64,000 nucleotides of DNA. Origin: Mycobacterium deserti. Lineage in GTDB: Bacteria > Actinomycetota > Actinomycetes > Mycobacteriales > Mycobacteriaceae. The translations under genes were made by a program, and so were the position numbers. Below are positions 42,913 through 52,837 of the stretch, piece after piece (position 1 is the stretch's first letter; each line of letters begins with the position of its first letter). The stretch spans positions 186,001 through 250,000 of the forward strand of contig NZ_JAODWD010000005.1 of NCBI RefSeq assembly GCF_025345615.1. The letters run 5' to 3'. Under the pieces are notes generated by a model. The model searched no databases. It saw only the letters and a list, made by a program, of their open reading frames with translations, and was not told where the DNA came from.

Positions 42913-42916
<4 letters not shown>
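42506..42916 (-). CDS. sufE: SufE-like sulfur acceptor protein
   Basis: This 136-residue SufE-fold protein has the acceptor cysteine in VPECQSPLFLHV near residue 51 and the C-terminal segment LGLAALISPLRLRGM typical of the family. It accepts persulfide sulfur from a cysteine desulfurase for Fe-S cluster assembly. ATG 42916 overlaps the sseA stop (ATGA), so sulfur carrier and sulfurtransferase are co-translated, as in M. tuberculosis Rv3284-Rv3283. Confidence 0.88.
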
Positions 42917-43809
<893 letters not shown>

Positions 43810-43916
43810 ACCCCGAGCCTACCCAGGCTGAAATGTGGCGGCACACCGTCGGCGGAAACTTGTTGCCGCAAACCTTCTGCGGTAGGAACTAAGGCGGTGA
43901 TCGCCGTACCACCGAG

Positions 43917-43922
43917 TATCGT
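43917..43922 (+). promoter_or_regulatory. Putative -10 box upstream of the first acyltransferase
   Basis: TATCGT (TANNNT) lies 102 bp before the GTG at 44025. The same GTATCGT occurs before two other glycan transcription units. A perfect ATTTCC-GTC-GGAAAT inverted repeat follows at 43934-43948. Confidence 0.35.
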
Positions 43923-44024
43923 CGAGCAGCGCGATTTCCGTCGGAAATACCGAGGCGACCGACAAATTACGAAAAGTGTCTTCACCGCGATGGTGGTGGG
44001 CAATTTGAACACGGGAGCAAACGA

Positions 44025-44657
44025 GTGACCGGAGAACCGATGACCGCCGATGCCGACGATGTCGCTCGCAAGAAGGCGGCGGCGCCCGGCCTGAAGCTGC
44101 CGCCGCCGGGCAACGGCATGACGTCCCGGCGCAGGTTGCGCAATCGTCTGGCAGCGGTGTTCTTCAACGCGATCATCACGCACATCCCCTCGCACACCAT
44201 CCGGCAGGGGTACCTGCGCGCGTTCGGTGCGCACATCGGCCAGAAAACCGCGATCATGCGCGGCACGCAGGTGTTCGACATCGAGTTCCTCACCATCGGC
44301 AGCGAGACCGCGGTCGGTTGGCGCTGCCTGCTCGACGGCAGGGGTGGGCTCTACATCGGCGACAACGTCACGATCGCCAGCGATGTGCACATCCTCGGCG
44401 GAACCCGGGACATCAATCATCGCGATTTCGCGCTCGTGCCCATTCCGACCGTCATCGAGGACTACGCGTGGATCGCCAGTCGCGCAATGATTCTGCCGTC
44501 GCACATCAAGCGCGGCGCGGTGATCGCGGGCCAGGCGTTCGTGATGGCCGACATCGGGGAGTGCGAGGTCGTCGGCGGCAATCCGGCCAAAGTCATCAGC
44601 AAGCGCGACCCCGATGCCCTGCAGTACAGCGCCGGCTACCGTCCGTTGTTCTCCTGA
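44025..44657 (+). CDS. Hexapeptide-repeat acyltransferase (paralogue 1)
   Basis: This 210-residue left-handed beta-helix acyltransferase has hexapeptide turns in MRGTQVFDIEFLTIGSETA and the catalytic histidine region in GTRDINHRDF. The C-terminal VVGGNPAKVISKR is the acyl-CoA pocket. It shares the N-terminal DVARKxAAAPxLKxPPP block with the proteins at 58023 and 59891. It probably acetylates a sugar of a surface glycan. GTG 44025 follows a GGGAG ribosome-binding site; ATG 44040 is an alternative. Confidence 0.85.
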   Translation: MTGEPMTADADDVARKKAAAPGLKLPPPGNGMTSRRRLRNRLAAVFFNAIITHIPSHTIRQGYLRAFGAHIGQKTAIMRGTQVFDIEFLTIGSETAVGWRCLLDGRGGLYIGDNVTIASDVHILGGTRDINHRDFALVPIPTVIEDYAWIASRAMILPSHIKRGAVIAGQAFVMADIGECEVVGGNPAKVISKRDPDALQYSAGYRPLFS

Positions 44658-44685
44658 CGCGTCTGCGATCCCGAAAGGCCATGCC

Positions 44686-45822
44686 ATGACCAAGGTGACG
44701 TTCCTGCTGTCAAAGGACCCCGCCACCCAGCACGGCGGCGACATCGAATTGTCGAGGGTCGCGATGCGGCTCGCCGCGGAGTCCTTCGACGTGGCCGCGC
44801 TTTGCCTCTCAGCCGAAGACGGTTCTGCCACCGTCGATTTGGTGCCGGGCGGGCTGCCACTGACCCGGGTGTTCAAACGGCCGGTCGACAAGCCGAAAGT
44901 GCTCACCCAATCGCTGCTCAAACGGCGCAGCCTGGCGCATGCCCGATTCGACTTCGACGAGTTGGTGACCGCCATCAACGGCATCGATTCCGACGTGTTC
45001 GTCGCCGAGCACAGTTACATGGCTGAATCATTCTTGCGCAGTAAGCATTTCGGCAAGCGCGGGCTGGTGATCAACACCATCAACACCGAATCGCAAGTGT
45101 GGCTCTCCACCCGTGGCCTGCTCGGCCGCATCGAGGAACCGAGGCTGCTGCGTGACGAGATCCGGGTGGCTAAGGCGGCCGACGCCGTAGGGACCTACGA
45201 CATCGAAGAAGCCGAGATGTACCGGGCGAACGGACAACCGCACGCGCGCTGGCTGGATGTGACGCTGCCGCCGTCGCAGAAGATCGATGTGTCGGCGACG
45301 GGCCCGCGGCTCGGGTTCGTCGGGGTGCGCGACTGGCCTCCGAACCAGGAGGGCTTCCTGTACGCGCTCGAACTGTGGCCCAAGATTGCCGAAGGCATTC
45401 CCGGTGCCGAACTGTGCATCGCGGGCCCGAAGAAGCCGGGTGCCAAGGACCCCGTCTATCCCGCCGGAGTGCGCGATCTGGGCTTCGTCGACGACCTGCC
45501 GGGCTTCTTCAGGACCTGTCGTGCTCTGATGGCGCCGATCAAGACCGGCGGGGGAGTGCGGGTGAAGATCCTCGACTCGATCAGCAAGGGGCTACCGGTG
45601 ATCGGCACCAGTCCGGCGGTCGGATCGCTGACCACACTGTTCGACCTTCCGACCTACGACAGCGACGAGGAGTTCATCGCCGAGTGCCGCAGACACCTGC
45701 TGGATCGCGACGTCGCGGTCAAAGCGGGCAACGATCTCTTCGAGAGCAACAGGGTGCACTGGGCCGAACGCCGCCCACACCGGTCGTTCGAGGAGTTGGT
45801 CCGGGTCGGAATCCGCGGTTGA
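44686..45822 (+). CDS. GT-B glycosyltransferase (GT4-like)
   Basis: This 378-residue protein has the N-terminal loop QHGGDIELSRVAMRL and a C-terminal domain with RLGFVGVRDWPPNQEGF and MAPIKTGGGVRVKILDSISKGLPVIG, the nucleotide-sugar binding pattern of GT4-like enzymes. It is the second gene of the first glycan block. The donor and acceptor are unknown. ATG 44686 lies 28 nt after the acyltransferase stop, preceded by GAAAGG. Confidence 0.8.
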   Translation: MTKVTFLLSKDPATQHGGDIELSRVAMRLAAESFDVAALCLSAEDGSATVDLVPGGLPLTRVFKRPVDKPKVLTQSLLKRRSLAHARFDFDELVTAINGIDSDVFVAEHSYMAESFLRSKHFGKRGLVINTINTESQVWLSTRGLLGRIEEPRLLRDEIRVAKAADAVGTYDIEEAEMYRANGQPHARWLDVTLPPSQKIDVSATGPRLGFVGVRDWPPNQEGFLYALELWPKIAEGIPGAELCIAGPKKPGAKDPVYPAGVRDLGFVDDLPGFFRTCRALMAPIKTGGGVRVKILDSISKGLPVIGTSPAVGSLTTLFDLPTYDSDEEFIAECRRHLLDRDVAVKAGNDLFESNRVHWAERRPHRSFEELVRVGIRG

Positions 45823-45921
45823 CCAACACACTCTTTTCCCGGGGCGCCGGCAACGCTACGCTGCCCTCCGATTGCGGTGGAAAATGTGGCTGTCGATTAC
45901 GCGAAATAGACGCAGGCAACG

Positions 45922-45927
45922 TATCGT
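45922..45927 (+). promoter_or_regulatory. Putative -10 box upstream of the sugar-nucleotide dehydrogenase
   Basis: TATCGT within AACGTATCGTCG, 49 bp before the ATG at 45976. It is the same heptamer as at 43917 and 55792. Confidence 0.35.
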
Positions 45928-45975
45928 CGTCACGCGGTGCCGCAAACTTCTCCTCGAGATTGGAACCGGAGGGAT

Positions 45976-47325
45976 ATGTCTGAGCCAGCAAAGTACGACG
46001 TCGGAATCGTCGGACTCGGCTATGTCGGGTTGACCTTGGCGACCGTGCTCGCCGAAGCAGGTAATTCGGTGATCGGCGTTGAGACCCGGCAAGACATCGT
46101 CGACCTGACCAACGAGGGCACCCCGCACTTCACCGAGACCGGACTGCCGGACGCGCTGTCCGGCGTGACCCGGTCGGGCAAACTCCGGGCCGTCGCAGCG
46201 TTCGACGACAGCTTCACTTGCGACACCTACATCATCACGGTGGGCACACCGCTGTCGTCGGACGGCGTCGCCCGCGTCGACATGATCGATGCCGCCGCCC
46301 GCGACATCGCCGCCAACATGCGCGACGGCGCGCTGGTGATCCTGCGCTCCACCGTGAAGGTGGGCACCACCCGCGACGTGGTCACGCCCGCGCTGGCCTC
46401 CAGCGGCAAGTCGTTCGACATCGCGATGTGCCCCGAGCGCACGCTCGAAGGCAAGGCGCTACAGGAACTGCGTGAGTTGCCGCAAATCATCGGTGCCGAC
46501 GACCAGGCCGTCGCCGATCGCGCCGCCGCGCTGTTCCGGCGGCTCACCAACTCGATCGTGCAGGTGTCCGGCGTCGAGACCGCCGAGATCATCAAGCTGG
46601 TCAGCAACACCTTCCGCGACGTGCAGTTCGCGTTCGCCAACGAAGTCGCGCGGCTATGCGATGCGTTCGGCGTCAGCGCTCATGAGGTCATCGCGTCGGG
46701 CAAACTCGGCTACAACCGCACCAACATCCCGATGCCGGGTCTGGTCGGCGGGCCCTGCCTGGAGAAGGACCCACACATCCTGATGGAGAGCGCCCGCACG
46801 CGTGGCGTCCACCTGGAGATGACCGCGGCGGGCCGGTTGGTCAACGAGCGCCAGCCCGAAGAGACGGTCCGTTTCATCAGCAGCGAGATCGACCGGCGTG
46901 GCCTCGCCAAGGACGGGCCGCTGAAAATCAATCTCGTCGGCATGGCGTTCAAGGGACTGCCGGAGACCAGCGATCTGCGCGGGTCGATGTCGGTCAAGGT
47001 GCTCGACGCGTTGAAGAAGGCCCACCCCGATGCCGAGATCGGCGTTTACGATCCGGTCACGCCGCCGGAGGTACTTGCCTCCGAGTTTCCCGACGAGCGC
47101 GTGTTCAACCGGTTCGGCGATGCCGTCAGCGGTGCGTCGGTGGTGGTGATCGGCAACAACCATCCGTCGTTGGGCACCATTTCGCCGCGCACCATCAGCG
47201 AATTCATCGGCCCGGGTGGGTTCGTGTTCGACTACTGGAACCACTTCAGCCACCTTCCCGCGTCCGAACTCGGCGATTCCTATTTCGCGGTCGGCAAGAG
47301 CGGATGGGTGCCCGCCGGTGGCTGA
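45976..47325 (+). CDS. Nucleotide-sugar 6-dehydrogenase (UDP-ManNAc/UDP-glucose dehydrogenase family)
   Basis: This 449-residue NAD-dependent enzyme oxidises a UDP-sugar C6 to the uronic acid. The Rossmann motif is VGIVGLGYVGLTLATVLAEAG at the N-terminus (quoted in part), with the catalytic cysteine in GGPCLEKDPHIL near residue 258 and the C-terminal UDP-binding domain from KINLVGMAFKG. It is closest in style to WecC-type enzymes. ATG 45976 is supported by CGGAGGGA. The epimerase start overlaps its stop codon. Confidence 0.85.
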   Translation: MSEPAKYDVGIVGLGYVGLTLATVLAEAGNSVIGVETRQDIVDLTNEGTPHFTETGLPDALSGVTRSGKLRAVAAFDDSFTCDTYIITVGTPLSSDGVARVDMIDAAARDIAANMRDGALVILRSTVKVGTTRDVVTPALASSGKSFDIAMCPERTLEGKALQELRELPQIIGADDQAVADRAAALFRRLTNSIVQVSGVETAEIIKLVSNTFRDVQFAFANEVARLCDAFGVSAHEVIASGKLGYNRTNIPMPGLVGGPCLEKDPHILMESARTRGVHLEMTAAGRLVNERQPEETVRFISSEIDRRGLAKDGPLKINLVGMAFKGLPETSDLRGSMSVKVLDALKKAHPDAEIGVYDPVTPPEVLASEFPDERVFNRFGDAVSGASVVVIGNNHPSLGTISPRTISEFIGPGGFVFDYWNHFSHLPASELGDSYFAVGKSGWVPAGG

Positions 47326-48298
47326 GCGGGTCGTGATCACCGGTGGTGGCGGATTCATCGGCGCCTATCTGGTCAAGCGCATGGTCGCCGACGGCTGGGA
47401 CGTCGCCGTCGTCGACACCATGGTGCGCGGCGATGCGAGCAGGTTCGCCGAGGTTGCCGACGACGTGGAGTTGTTCACCTGCGATGTGCGTGATCAACAG
47501 GCGCTGGAACGTGCGTTCAAGGGTGCGACGGTGGTGATGCACCTGGCAGCGATCAACGGTACCGAAAACTTCTACAAGCAACCGGAACTCGTGCTCGACG
47601 TCGGGTTGCGCGGGGCGCTCGCTGTGGTCGACGCCGGCCGCGCGGCCGGTGTGCCGGATCTGGTGGTGGCCTCGACAGCGGAGGTCTATCAGACGCCGGC
47701 GGTGATACCGACTCCCGAGACGATTCCGCTGATGCTTCCCGACAGCCTCAATCCCCGTTACTCCTACGGTGGTTCGAAGATCGTCAGCGAGCTCATCGCT
47801 TTCAACTACGGCCGGGACCATTATCGGCAGGTGCAGGTGTTCCGGCCGCACAACGTCTTCGGTCCGAACATGGGGTGGAAGCACGTCGAACCGCAGTTCA
47901 TCATGCGGGCGCTGGCCGCCAGAGACGCGGGTGACGGCACGTTTCCAATTCAGGGCGACGGCACCGAGACGCGTTCGTTCTGCTACGTCGACGATGTCGT
48001 GCAGGGAATCCTGACGATGTACGAAAAGGGCGGGCACCGCGAGATTTACCACATCGGCAGCGACGAAGAGGTCAGCATTCGCGACCTCGCCGCCCGCATC
48101 GGCAAGATCGTCGGCATCGATCTGGATATCCAAGCCGGAGAACTGCAGCAGGGTGGCACGAAGCGGCGCTGCGCGGACATCACGAAGATGCGTGCGCTGG
48201 GATGGTCGCCGACGGTGAGCCTGGACGACGGACTCGAGCGCACGGTCGCGTGGTACGCCGAGAACCGAGACGCCAAACCCGCCAACGACTTGATGTAG
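47318..48298 (+). CDS. NAD-dependent sugar epimerase/dehydratase
   Basis: This 326-residue extended short-chain dehydrogenase has the nucleotide motif VVITGGGGFIGAYLVKR and the catalytic SxnYxxxK set in STAEVYQ and RYSYGGSK. It is likely a UDP-sugar 4-epimerase or dehydratase acting with the dehydrogenase. GTG 47318 overlaps the upstream stop. The last gene of the first glycan block. Confidence 0.82.
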   Translation: MAERVVITGGGGFIGAYLVKRMVADGWDVAVVDTMVRGDASRFAEVADDVELFTCDVRDQQALERAFKGATVVMHLAAINGTENFYKQPELVLDVGLRGALAVVDAGRAAGVPDLVVASTAEVYQTPAVIPTPETIPLMLPDSLNPRYSYGGSKIVSELIAFNYGRDHYRQVQVFRPHNVFGPNMGWKHVEPQFIMRALAARDAGDGTFPIQGDGTETRSFCYVDDVVQGILTMYEKGGHREIYHIGSDEEVSIRDLAARIGKIVGIDLDIQAGELQQGGTKRRCADITKMRALGWSPTVSLDDGLERTVAWYAENRDAKPANDLM

Positions 48299-48354
48299 GT
48301 CGGCACTCGGCTGAGGCGCAGCCCACGGGTACGTCGTGCCTCGGACACTTTGCT

Positions 48355-48371
48355 TTGAGTTGAACTCAACT
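48355..48371. promoter_or_regulatory. Palindromic operator and -10 box of the second TetR gene
   Basis: TTGAGTT-G-AACTCAA (48355-48369) and the nested AGTTGA-AC-TCAACT (48358-48371) are perfect palindromes. They abut TACAGT (48372-48377), a -10 box 6 nt before the ATG at 48384. Bound TetR protein would block its own leaderless promoter. Confidence 0.6.
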
Positions 48372-48383
48372 TACAGTCATCGC

Positions 48384-48974
48384 ATGAGTGTGCCGGTGAA
48401 ATCTAGAGGTGCTCTCGCACGGGACAGGCTGCTGTCGGCAGCCACCGACGAGTTGGCGGAGACCGGCGAACTCGAGGTGGCGGCGGTGGCCCGCCGAGCC
48501 GGGGTGAGCGTGGGGTTGCCCTACCGGTACTTCGCCACCAGGACCGGACTGCTTGTCGCGGTGCTCGAAGCATTTCACCAGCGGCTCTGCGATGCGGCGG
48601 CGATGCGCACCTATGACGCCCCTACCTGGGCGGAGCGTGAGCTGCAGCGCATCCGCGATTGGGTGTCCTTCCTCTACGACGAGCCGGTGGCACCGATCGT
48701 GCTCGCCGGCTTCGGCGACGCCGACGTGGCCGCCGCAAACACCCGACACCTGCAGGAGCTGACCGAGGTCGGCGCCCGCAATATGGCCCACGCCCAACGA
48801 ACAGGCGAACTCCCCAACGAGCGCGATCCGGAGTTCCTGGCGGCGGCGACCCTCGGCGGAACCAACGCGGTTGTCGCGGTATGTCTCACGCGGACGCCTC
48901 GTCCGCCCGCCGAATCCGTCGTCGACCAGCTTTGGGCATTCGTGTCCGGCGCGGTCGGACTGCCCCAGCGTTGA
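48384..48974 (+). CDS. TetR family regulator of the PhyH-like gene
   Basis: This 196-residue regulator has an N-terminal helix-turn-helix (LEVAAVARRAGVSVGLPYRYF) and an alpha-helical ligand domain. ATG 48384 fits a leaderless transcript; the frame opens at 48336. A perfect palindrome covers its promoter, typical of autorepression. The PhyH-family gene begins 11 nt after its stop, so the regulator probably controls that oxygenase. Confidence 0.85.
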   Translation: MSVPVKSRGALARDRLLSAATDELAETGELEVAAVARRAGVSVGLPYRYFATRTGLLVAVLEAFHQRLCDAAAMRTYDAPTWAERELQRIRDWVSFLYDEPVAPIVLAGFGDADVAAANTRHLQELTEVGARNMAHAQRTGELPNERDPEFLAAATLGGTNAVVAVCLTRTPRPPAESVVDQLWAFVSGAVGLPQR

Positions 48975-48985
48975 GAGGACGACCC

Positions 48986-49870
48986 TTGTCGCACAACCCT
49001 TCCGGTGCTGCTACCGCCCGCACCATTGAATCCGTCGACGACCTGCGATCCGACCTCGCCGGCCGGTTCAAGGTCACCGCCAGCAGCGGAGACGCCATCG
49101 CACCTGCCGTTGTGGATGCCGACCTGGTTGCCGTCGAACGCGACGGCTTCATCATCGTGGAAGATTTGATTACGGCTGCGATCTGCGAGGAGATCAAGGA
49201 AGCGGTCCAACCACTCCTGAGCAAGTCGGGTCGCAATTCCTTTGAAGGACAACGTACTCAGCGGCTGTACAACGTACTGACCAAGACCCGCGTCTGCGAT
49301 GTACTCGTCGAGCACCCGCGAGTGCTGGCACTTCTCGACCGGCTACTCATGCCCAATTACCTGCTCTCCCAGCTGCAGGTCATCAACATCAACCCCGGCG
49401 AGCAGGCGCAGCTACTGCACTACGACGACGGCATGTATCCCATCCCACGTCCGCGGCCACCGCTGAGTGCCGCCACTATCTGGGCGATCGATGCTTTCAC
49501 CGAAGGCAACGGCGCCACCGTCGTGCTGCCCGGCAGTCACCAATGGAACAGTCAGCGTCGTGCCACCGACCAGGACCACCGGGTCAGCGTGACGATGCCT
49601 CCCGGCTCGTGCGTGTTCTTCGTCGGCACCCTGTGGCACGGCGGCGGTGCCAACCTTTCAGGACAGTCTCGCCTGGCCGTCACTGCGCAGTACTGCGAAC
49701 CATGGCTTCGAACCCAAGAAGCGTTCACCCTGTCGACTCCTCGCGACACCGTCAACGCGGTTTCCGAAGACCTTCGCCGGATGCTGGGATACAGCATTCA
49801 CCCGCCGTTCGTCGGCATGGTCGACGGCATGCACCCCAAGCGGTTACTCGACATCGCACCGCGATCGTGA
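48986..49870 (+). CDS. Phytanoyl-CoA dioxygenase (PhyH) family protein
   Basis: This 294-residue Fe(II)/2-oxoglutarate oxygenase has the HxD pair in LLHYDDGMYP near residue 145, the distal His in GTLWHGGGANLS near 217 and the 2-oxoglutarate arginine in SGQSRLAVTAQY. Family members hydroxylate acyl-CoAs, small lipids or ectoine. TTG 48986 with GAGAGGACGA upstream is chosen; the longer frame overlaps tetR. The substrate is unknown. Confidence 0.82.
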   Translation: MSHNPSGAATARTIESVDDLRSDLAGRFKVTASSGDAIAPAVVDADLVAVERDGFIIVEDLITAAICEEIKEAVQPLLSKSGRNSFEGQRTQRLYNVLTKTRVCDVLVEHPRVLALLDRLLMPNYLLSQLQVININPGEQAQLLHYDDGMYPIPRPRPPLSAATIWAIDAFTEGNGATVVLPGSHQWNSQRRATDQDHRVSVTMPPGSCVFFVGTLWHGGGANLSGQSRLAVTAQYCEPWLRTQEAFTLSTPRDTVNAVSEDLRRMLGYSIHPPFVGMVDGMHPKRLLDIAPRS

Positions 49871-49897
49871 ACTAGGAGCCGGCCCGTGCCGACCCCG

Positions 49898-51718
49898 TCA
49901 GTCGGTGCTGGAGCCGCCCGAGTCGCCGCTGCCGGAACTTCCGGCGCCGTCGGCTCCGTCGGCACCGTGGGCACCGCCGCCCTGTCCGGTTCCGCCGTCG
50001 CCGCCGTTGCCGGCGACGCCCGTGCCGTTGTGCGAGGTTCCGTTGCCGCCCTTACCGCCGATACCGCCGGGCGCATCGAATACGCCGAAGACGCCGTCGC
50101 CGCCAGCGCCGCCGTCGCCGCCGGTGGCCGTGCCGCTACCGGTCTCGGCGTCGCCACCATGGCCACCGCGGCCGCTGGGCGCCTGCCATCCGCCGGCTCC
50201 GCCCTCGCCGCCGGTACCGCCTACGGCGTCGCCGGATGTCACCACTTCGGCGTCGCCGCCGTCGCCGCCCTTGCCGCCGTCGCCATCCCAGCCGGAGCTG
50301 CCGCCGTCGCCGCCGTTGCCACCGATCGCGGTGCCCTGGCCTGCAGAAGCGTCGCCGCCGTGGCCGCCGATGGCGTCCCCGCTGCCGCCGGTGGCCGGTG
50401 TGTTGCCGTCCCAACCGGTGTCTCCGGCGTCGCCGCCGTTGCCGCCGGTCGCCACGCCCGAACCGGTTTGCGCGTCACCGCCGTTGCCGCCGCGACCGCT
50501 GTTGCCTTCGATGCCGGTCCGGCCGCCGTCGCCGCCGTCGCCTGCCGTGGCATTACCGGTCGCAGTGTTCGCGTCGCCGCCGACGCCGCCCGCACCGCCG
50601 TTGCCCTGGAGCAGGTCGTGGTTGCCGCCGTCGCCGCCGTCGCCGCCGGTCGCGCCCGTGACGCCATTCGCGGTTCCACCGGCGCCACCGGCTCCGGCAT
50701 TGCCGAGGAAGCCGGAATCCCCGCCCGCGCCACCGGTGCCGCCTTCTGCTTTTCCGGTCGTAGAGGTGGCAGTGCCGCCCGCGCCACCGGCGCCTGCGGT
50801 TCCGATGTACATGCCCGCGGCGCCGCCCTTGCCGCCGTCGCCTGCGACCACGTCGCCTGCGCCGGTGACGTCGCCGCCCTTGCCGCCCTGCCCGCCGTTG
50901 CCGAAGACCAGCCCGCCGCTTCCGCCGTCGCCGCCGTCCTGACCGGCCGCTCCGTCGCCGCCCTTGCCGCCGGATCCGAGGAACATCCCGCCGTTGCCGC
51001 CGTCTTGGCCCGCCGCACCGGGTGCACCGTTTCCGATCAGCACGCCGCCGTGTTCACCCGGCGCTTCGCCGTTGCGGACGAACACCCGGAACACGTCGTT
51101 GGCGACGGCGAAAGGATCCTGTTGCAGGCTGACCGCAGACATCTCCGACATCGCGCGCTGCCATGTGGTGTTGAGTCCGGCGCCGATCAGCAGTCCGGCC
51201 TCGGCGTAGTTCATTGCCACTCCGCTGGCCGCCTGCGCGGCCGAGACCGTCGCCAGTGGCGTCGTGATCATGGTCCACGGCCGCTCGTAATAGATCTTCA
51301 CCGAGTGCGGGAAACCGGCCAGCGGCGGGTCGTCGTTGTGGGTGGGGTACGTGAAGTAGTCGCGGATGAAGTCGAAGGCACCGACGTTCAGCGACGTGTT
51401 CGGCGCCGCGCTCGGGGCAACGGGCGCCGACTGACTCGTCGGCGCGCTCGATGCCCCGCCAGAGGAGGCGGCAGTGCCGAATGCCAGTTGCGAGGGCTGC
51501 TGAGGCGGACTCGACGCTCGCACCGCCTCCGCGAACAAGCTGTTCGGGGTGGCGTACGCGCCGAGCGAGAACGGCCTGGTCTCTACCGCCGGTCCGCTTG
51601 GCGTGTCCCCGCTACTCGCGCTCCCGAAGGCGGCGCCGGCGGCGGCGAGGGCGCCGATGGCCACCGCCGTGTGCACCAGGTACGGGTGCTTACGTTGCGT
51701 GTAGTGCTTGCCGCCCAT
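49898..51718 (-). CDS. PGRS-type glycine-rich protein lacking a PE domain
   Basis: The 606 residues begin MGGKHYTQRKHPYLVHTAVA with a signal-peptide-like helix at residues 13-35, then a linker rich in Ser/Pro/Ala, a folded-looking domain at about 105-215 (FDFIRDYFTYPTHNDDPP), and about 375 residues of Gly-Gly-X repeats (GGNGGDAGD, GGDGGxGG) as in PE_PGRS proteins. No PE domain is present. It is probably exported and cell-wall associated. The opposite strand also appears open because of the repeat codons, but this frame has the coherent protein. Function unknown. Confidence 0.8.
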   Translation of the reverse strand: MGGKHYTQRKHPYLVHTAVAIGALAAAGAAFGSASSGDTPSGPAVETRPFSLGAYATPNSLFAEAVRASSPPQQPSQLAFGTAASSGGASSAPTSQSAPVAPSAAPNTSLNVGAFDFIRDYFTYPTHNDDPPLAGFPHSVKIYYERPWTMITTPLATVSAAQAASGVAMNYAEAGLLIGAGLNTTWQRAMSEMSAVSLQQDPFAVANDVFRVFVRNGEAPGEHGGVLIGNGAPGAAGQDGGNGGMFLGSGGKGGDGAAGQDGGDGGSGGLVFGNGGQGGKGGDVTGAGDVVAGDGGKGGAAGMYIGTAGAGGAGGTATSTTGKAEGGTGGAGGDSGFLGNAGAGGAGGTANGVTGATGGDGGDGGNHDLLQGNGGAGGVGGDANTATGNATAGDGGDGGRTGIEGNSGRGGNGGDAQTGSGVATGGNGGDAGDTGWDGNTPATGGSGDAIGGHGGDASAGQGTAIGGNGGDGGSSGWDGDGGKGGDGGDAEVVTSGDAVGGTGGEGGAGGWQAPSGRGGHGGDAETGSGTATGGDGGAGGDGVFGVFDAPGGIGGKGGNGTSHNGTGVAGNGGDGGTGQGGGAHGADGADGAGSSGSGDSGGSSTD

Positions 51719-52180
51719 CGAACTTCCTTCCCCGGCGTGCCGGTCGGGTACGCGCTGTGAATTCCGTGCTTCTCAGTAGCAAAGATAATCGCATCATTAC
51801 AGCCAATATCGCAATATCTGCGAATAAGCCGCGTGTTCTTTTCTGTCCGTCAATTTGCGCGAGATTCCCGCTGCGTTCACCGACGATCATGAAATCGGAA
51901 TGCCGCCACCGTCGGCGAGCAGGCCGTCGGCCCTAGACTCGGGACAAATACGCTGGTGATCAACATTATTTACGGCGGTAAAGAATGCAGCGCGGCGCAC
52001 CCACATGCCGCTGCTCCAATTTCATTTGCCTCGCGGTGGGTTGTCCGTCGGTGCGGATATCGTTCGGCGGGCGCCCTCCTGAGCGCAGCGTCAGCGGGGT
52101 CCTACTAGCGCCGATCTTGAGGTAATGCGCAAAGTGAAGAAATTTGCGCCAGCAACGCTGTATGCCACTTTGGCCAGCAA
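51719..52180. other. Gene-free stretch between the PGRS-type gene and maf
   Basis: No coding gene, tRNA or terminator is seen in these 462 bp. The first 230 bp are unusually AT-rich for this genome (poly-A/T runs near 51780-51850 and 51960-51980) and must contain the PGRS-type promoter. The AT-richness fits a seam where the accessory genes at 44-52 kb were inserted between sseA and maf. Confidence 0.6.
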
Positions 52181-52837
52181 TCACCCGTGATCGGAGGGCG
52201 GCACGGCATTGCTCGTCCAGAGGTGTGCCAACGACAACCCCGCACGCTCGAGCAGTGCGCGCGTCAGGGGAAGGCTGATTCCGATCACTGCCGACGGGTC
52301 GCCGTTGACGCCGTTGACGAACCACCCGCCCAGCCCGTCGAGCGTGAACCCACCTGCCACCGCGGTGGGTTCGCCGCTGGCCAGATACGCGTCGAGATCG
52401 CCCGGCGCCGGGACCCCGAACTGCACCGTCGTGTGGATGGCCCCGGTATCGCGGAACGCGATCTTGTTGTCCCGCAATCGAATCAAGCAGTGGCCGGTAT
52501 AGAGCTTGCCGGCGCTCCCCGCCATCTGCTCCCAACCGAGTCGGGCCGCATCGACCGAGGCCGGCTTGCCGAGCAGTGCGCCGTCGCGCAAGAGCATCGA
52601 GTCGCAGGCGATGACGACACAGTCGGCGGCGACGTCGGTATCGAGATCTGCGATGACGGCGTCGGCCTTGGCCGTGGCCAGCGCGGTCGTCACCTCTGGC
52701 GGCGTGGCATTTGGATGCAGCCGCGCCATCACGGCATCCTCGTCGACACCGGAGACGATGACAAGTGGTTCAATTCCAGCCTGGCGCAACACTTTCCGAC
52801 GGCCGGAAGAAGCCGACGCGAGAACGAACCGCGTCAT
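52181..52837 (-). CDS. maf: Maf-like nucleoside triphosphate pyrophosphatase
   Basis: This house-cleaning enzyme hydrolyses non-canonical or modified nucleotides. The N-terminal motif is LASASSGRRKVLRQAG, followed by a conserved acidic residue in CDSMLLRDGALLGKP. It has 218 residues from ATG 52837, which overlaps the accE5 stop by 4 nt; the frame to 52921 lies in accE5. The accD5-accE5-maf operon order is conserved in mycobacteria. Confidence 0.92.
   Translation of the reverse strand: MTRFVLASASSGRRKVLRQAGIEPLVIVSGVDEDAVMARLHPNATPPEVTTALATAKADAVIADLDTDVAADCVVIACDSMLLRDGALLGKPASVDAARLGWEQMAGSAGKLYTGHCLIRLRDNKIAFRDTGAIHTTVQFGVPAPGDLDAYLASGEPTAVAGGFTLDGLGGWFVNGVNGDPSAVIGISLPLTRALLERAGLSLAHLWTSNAVPPSDHG

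Noticed and set aside
49886..51760. A 624-codon open frame on the plus strand opposite the PGRS-type gene
   Set aside because: It mirrors the GGC/GCC-rich repeat codons of the minus-strand gene. The minus frame has a sensible N-terminus with a signal-like helix; the plus frame is featureless Ala/Val repeats.
51966..52535. A minus-strand frame extending beyond maf
   Set aside because: It is out of frame with maf, overlaps it for most of its length and encodes Arg-rich low-complexity sequence.
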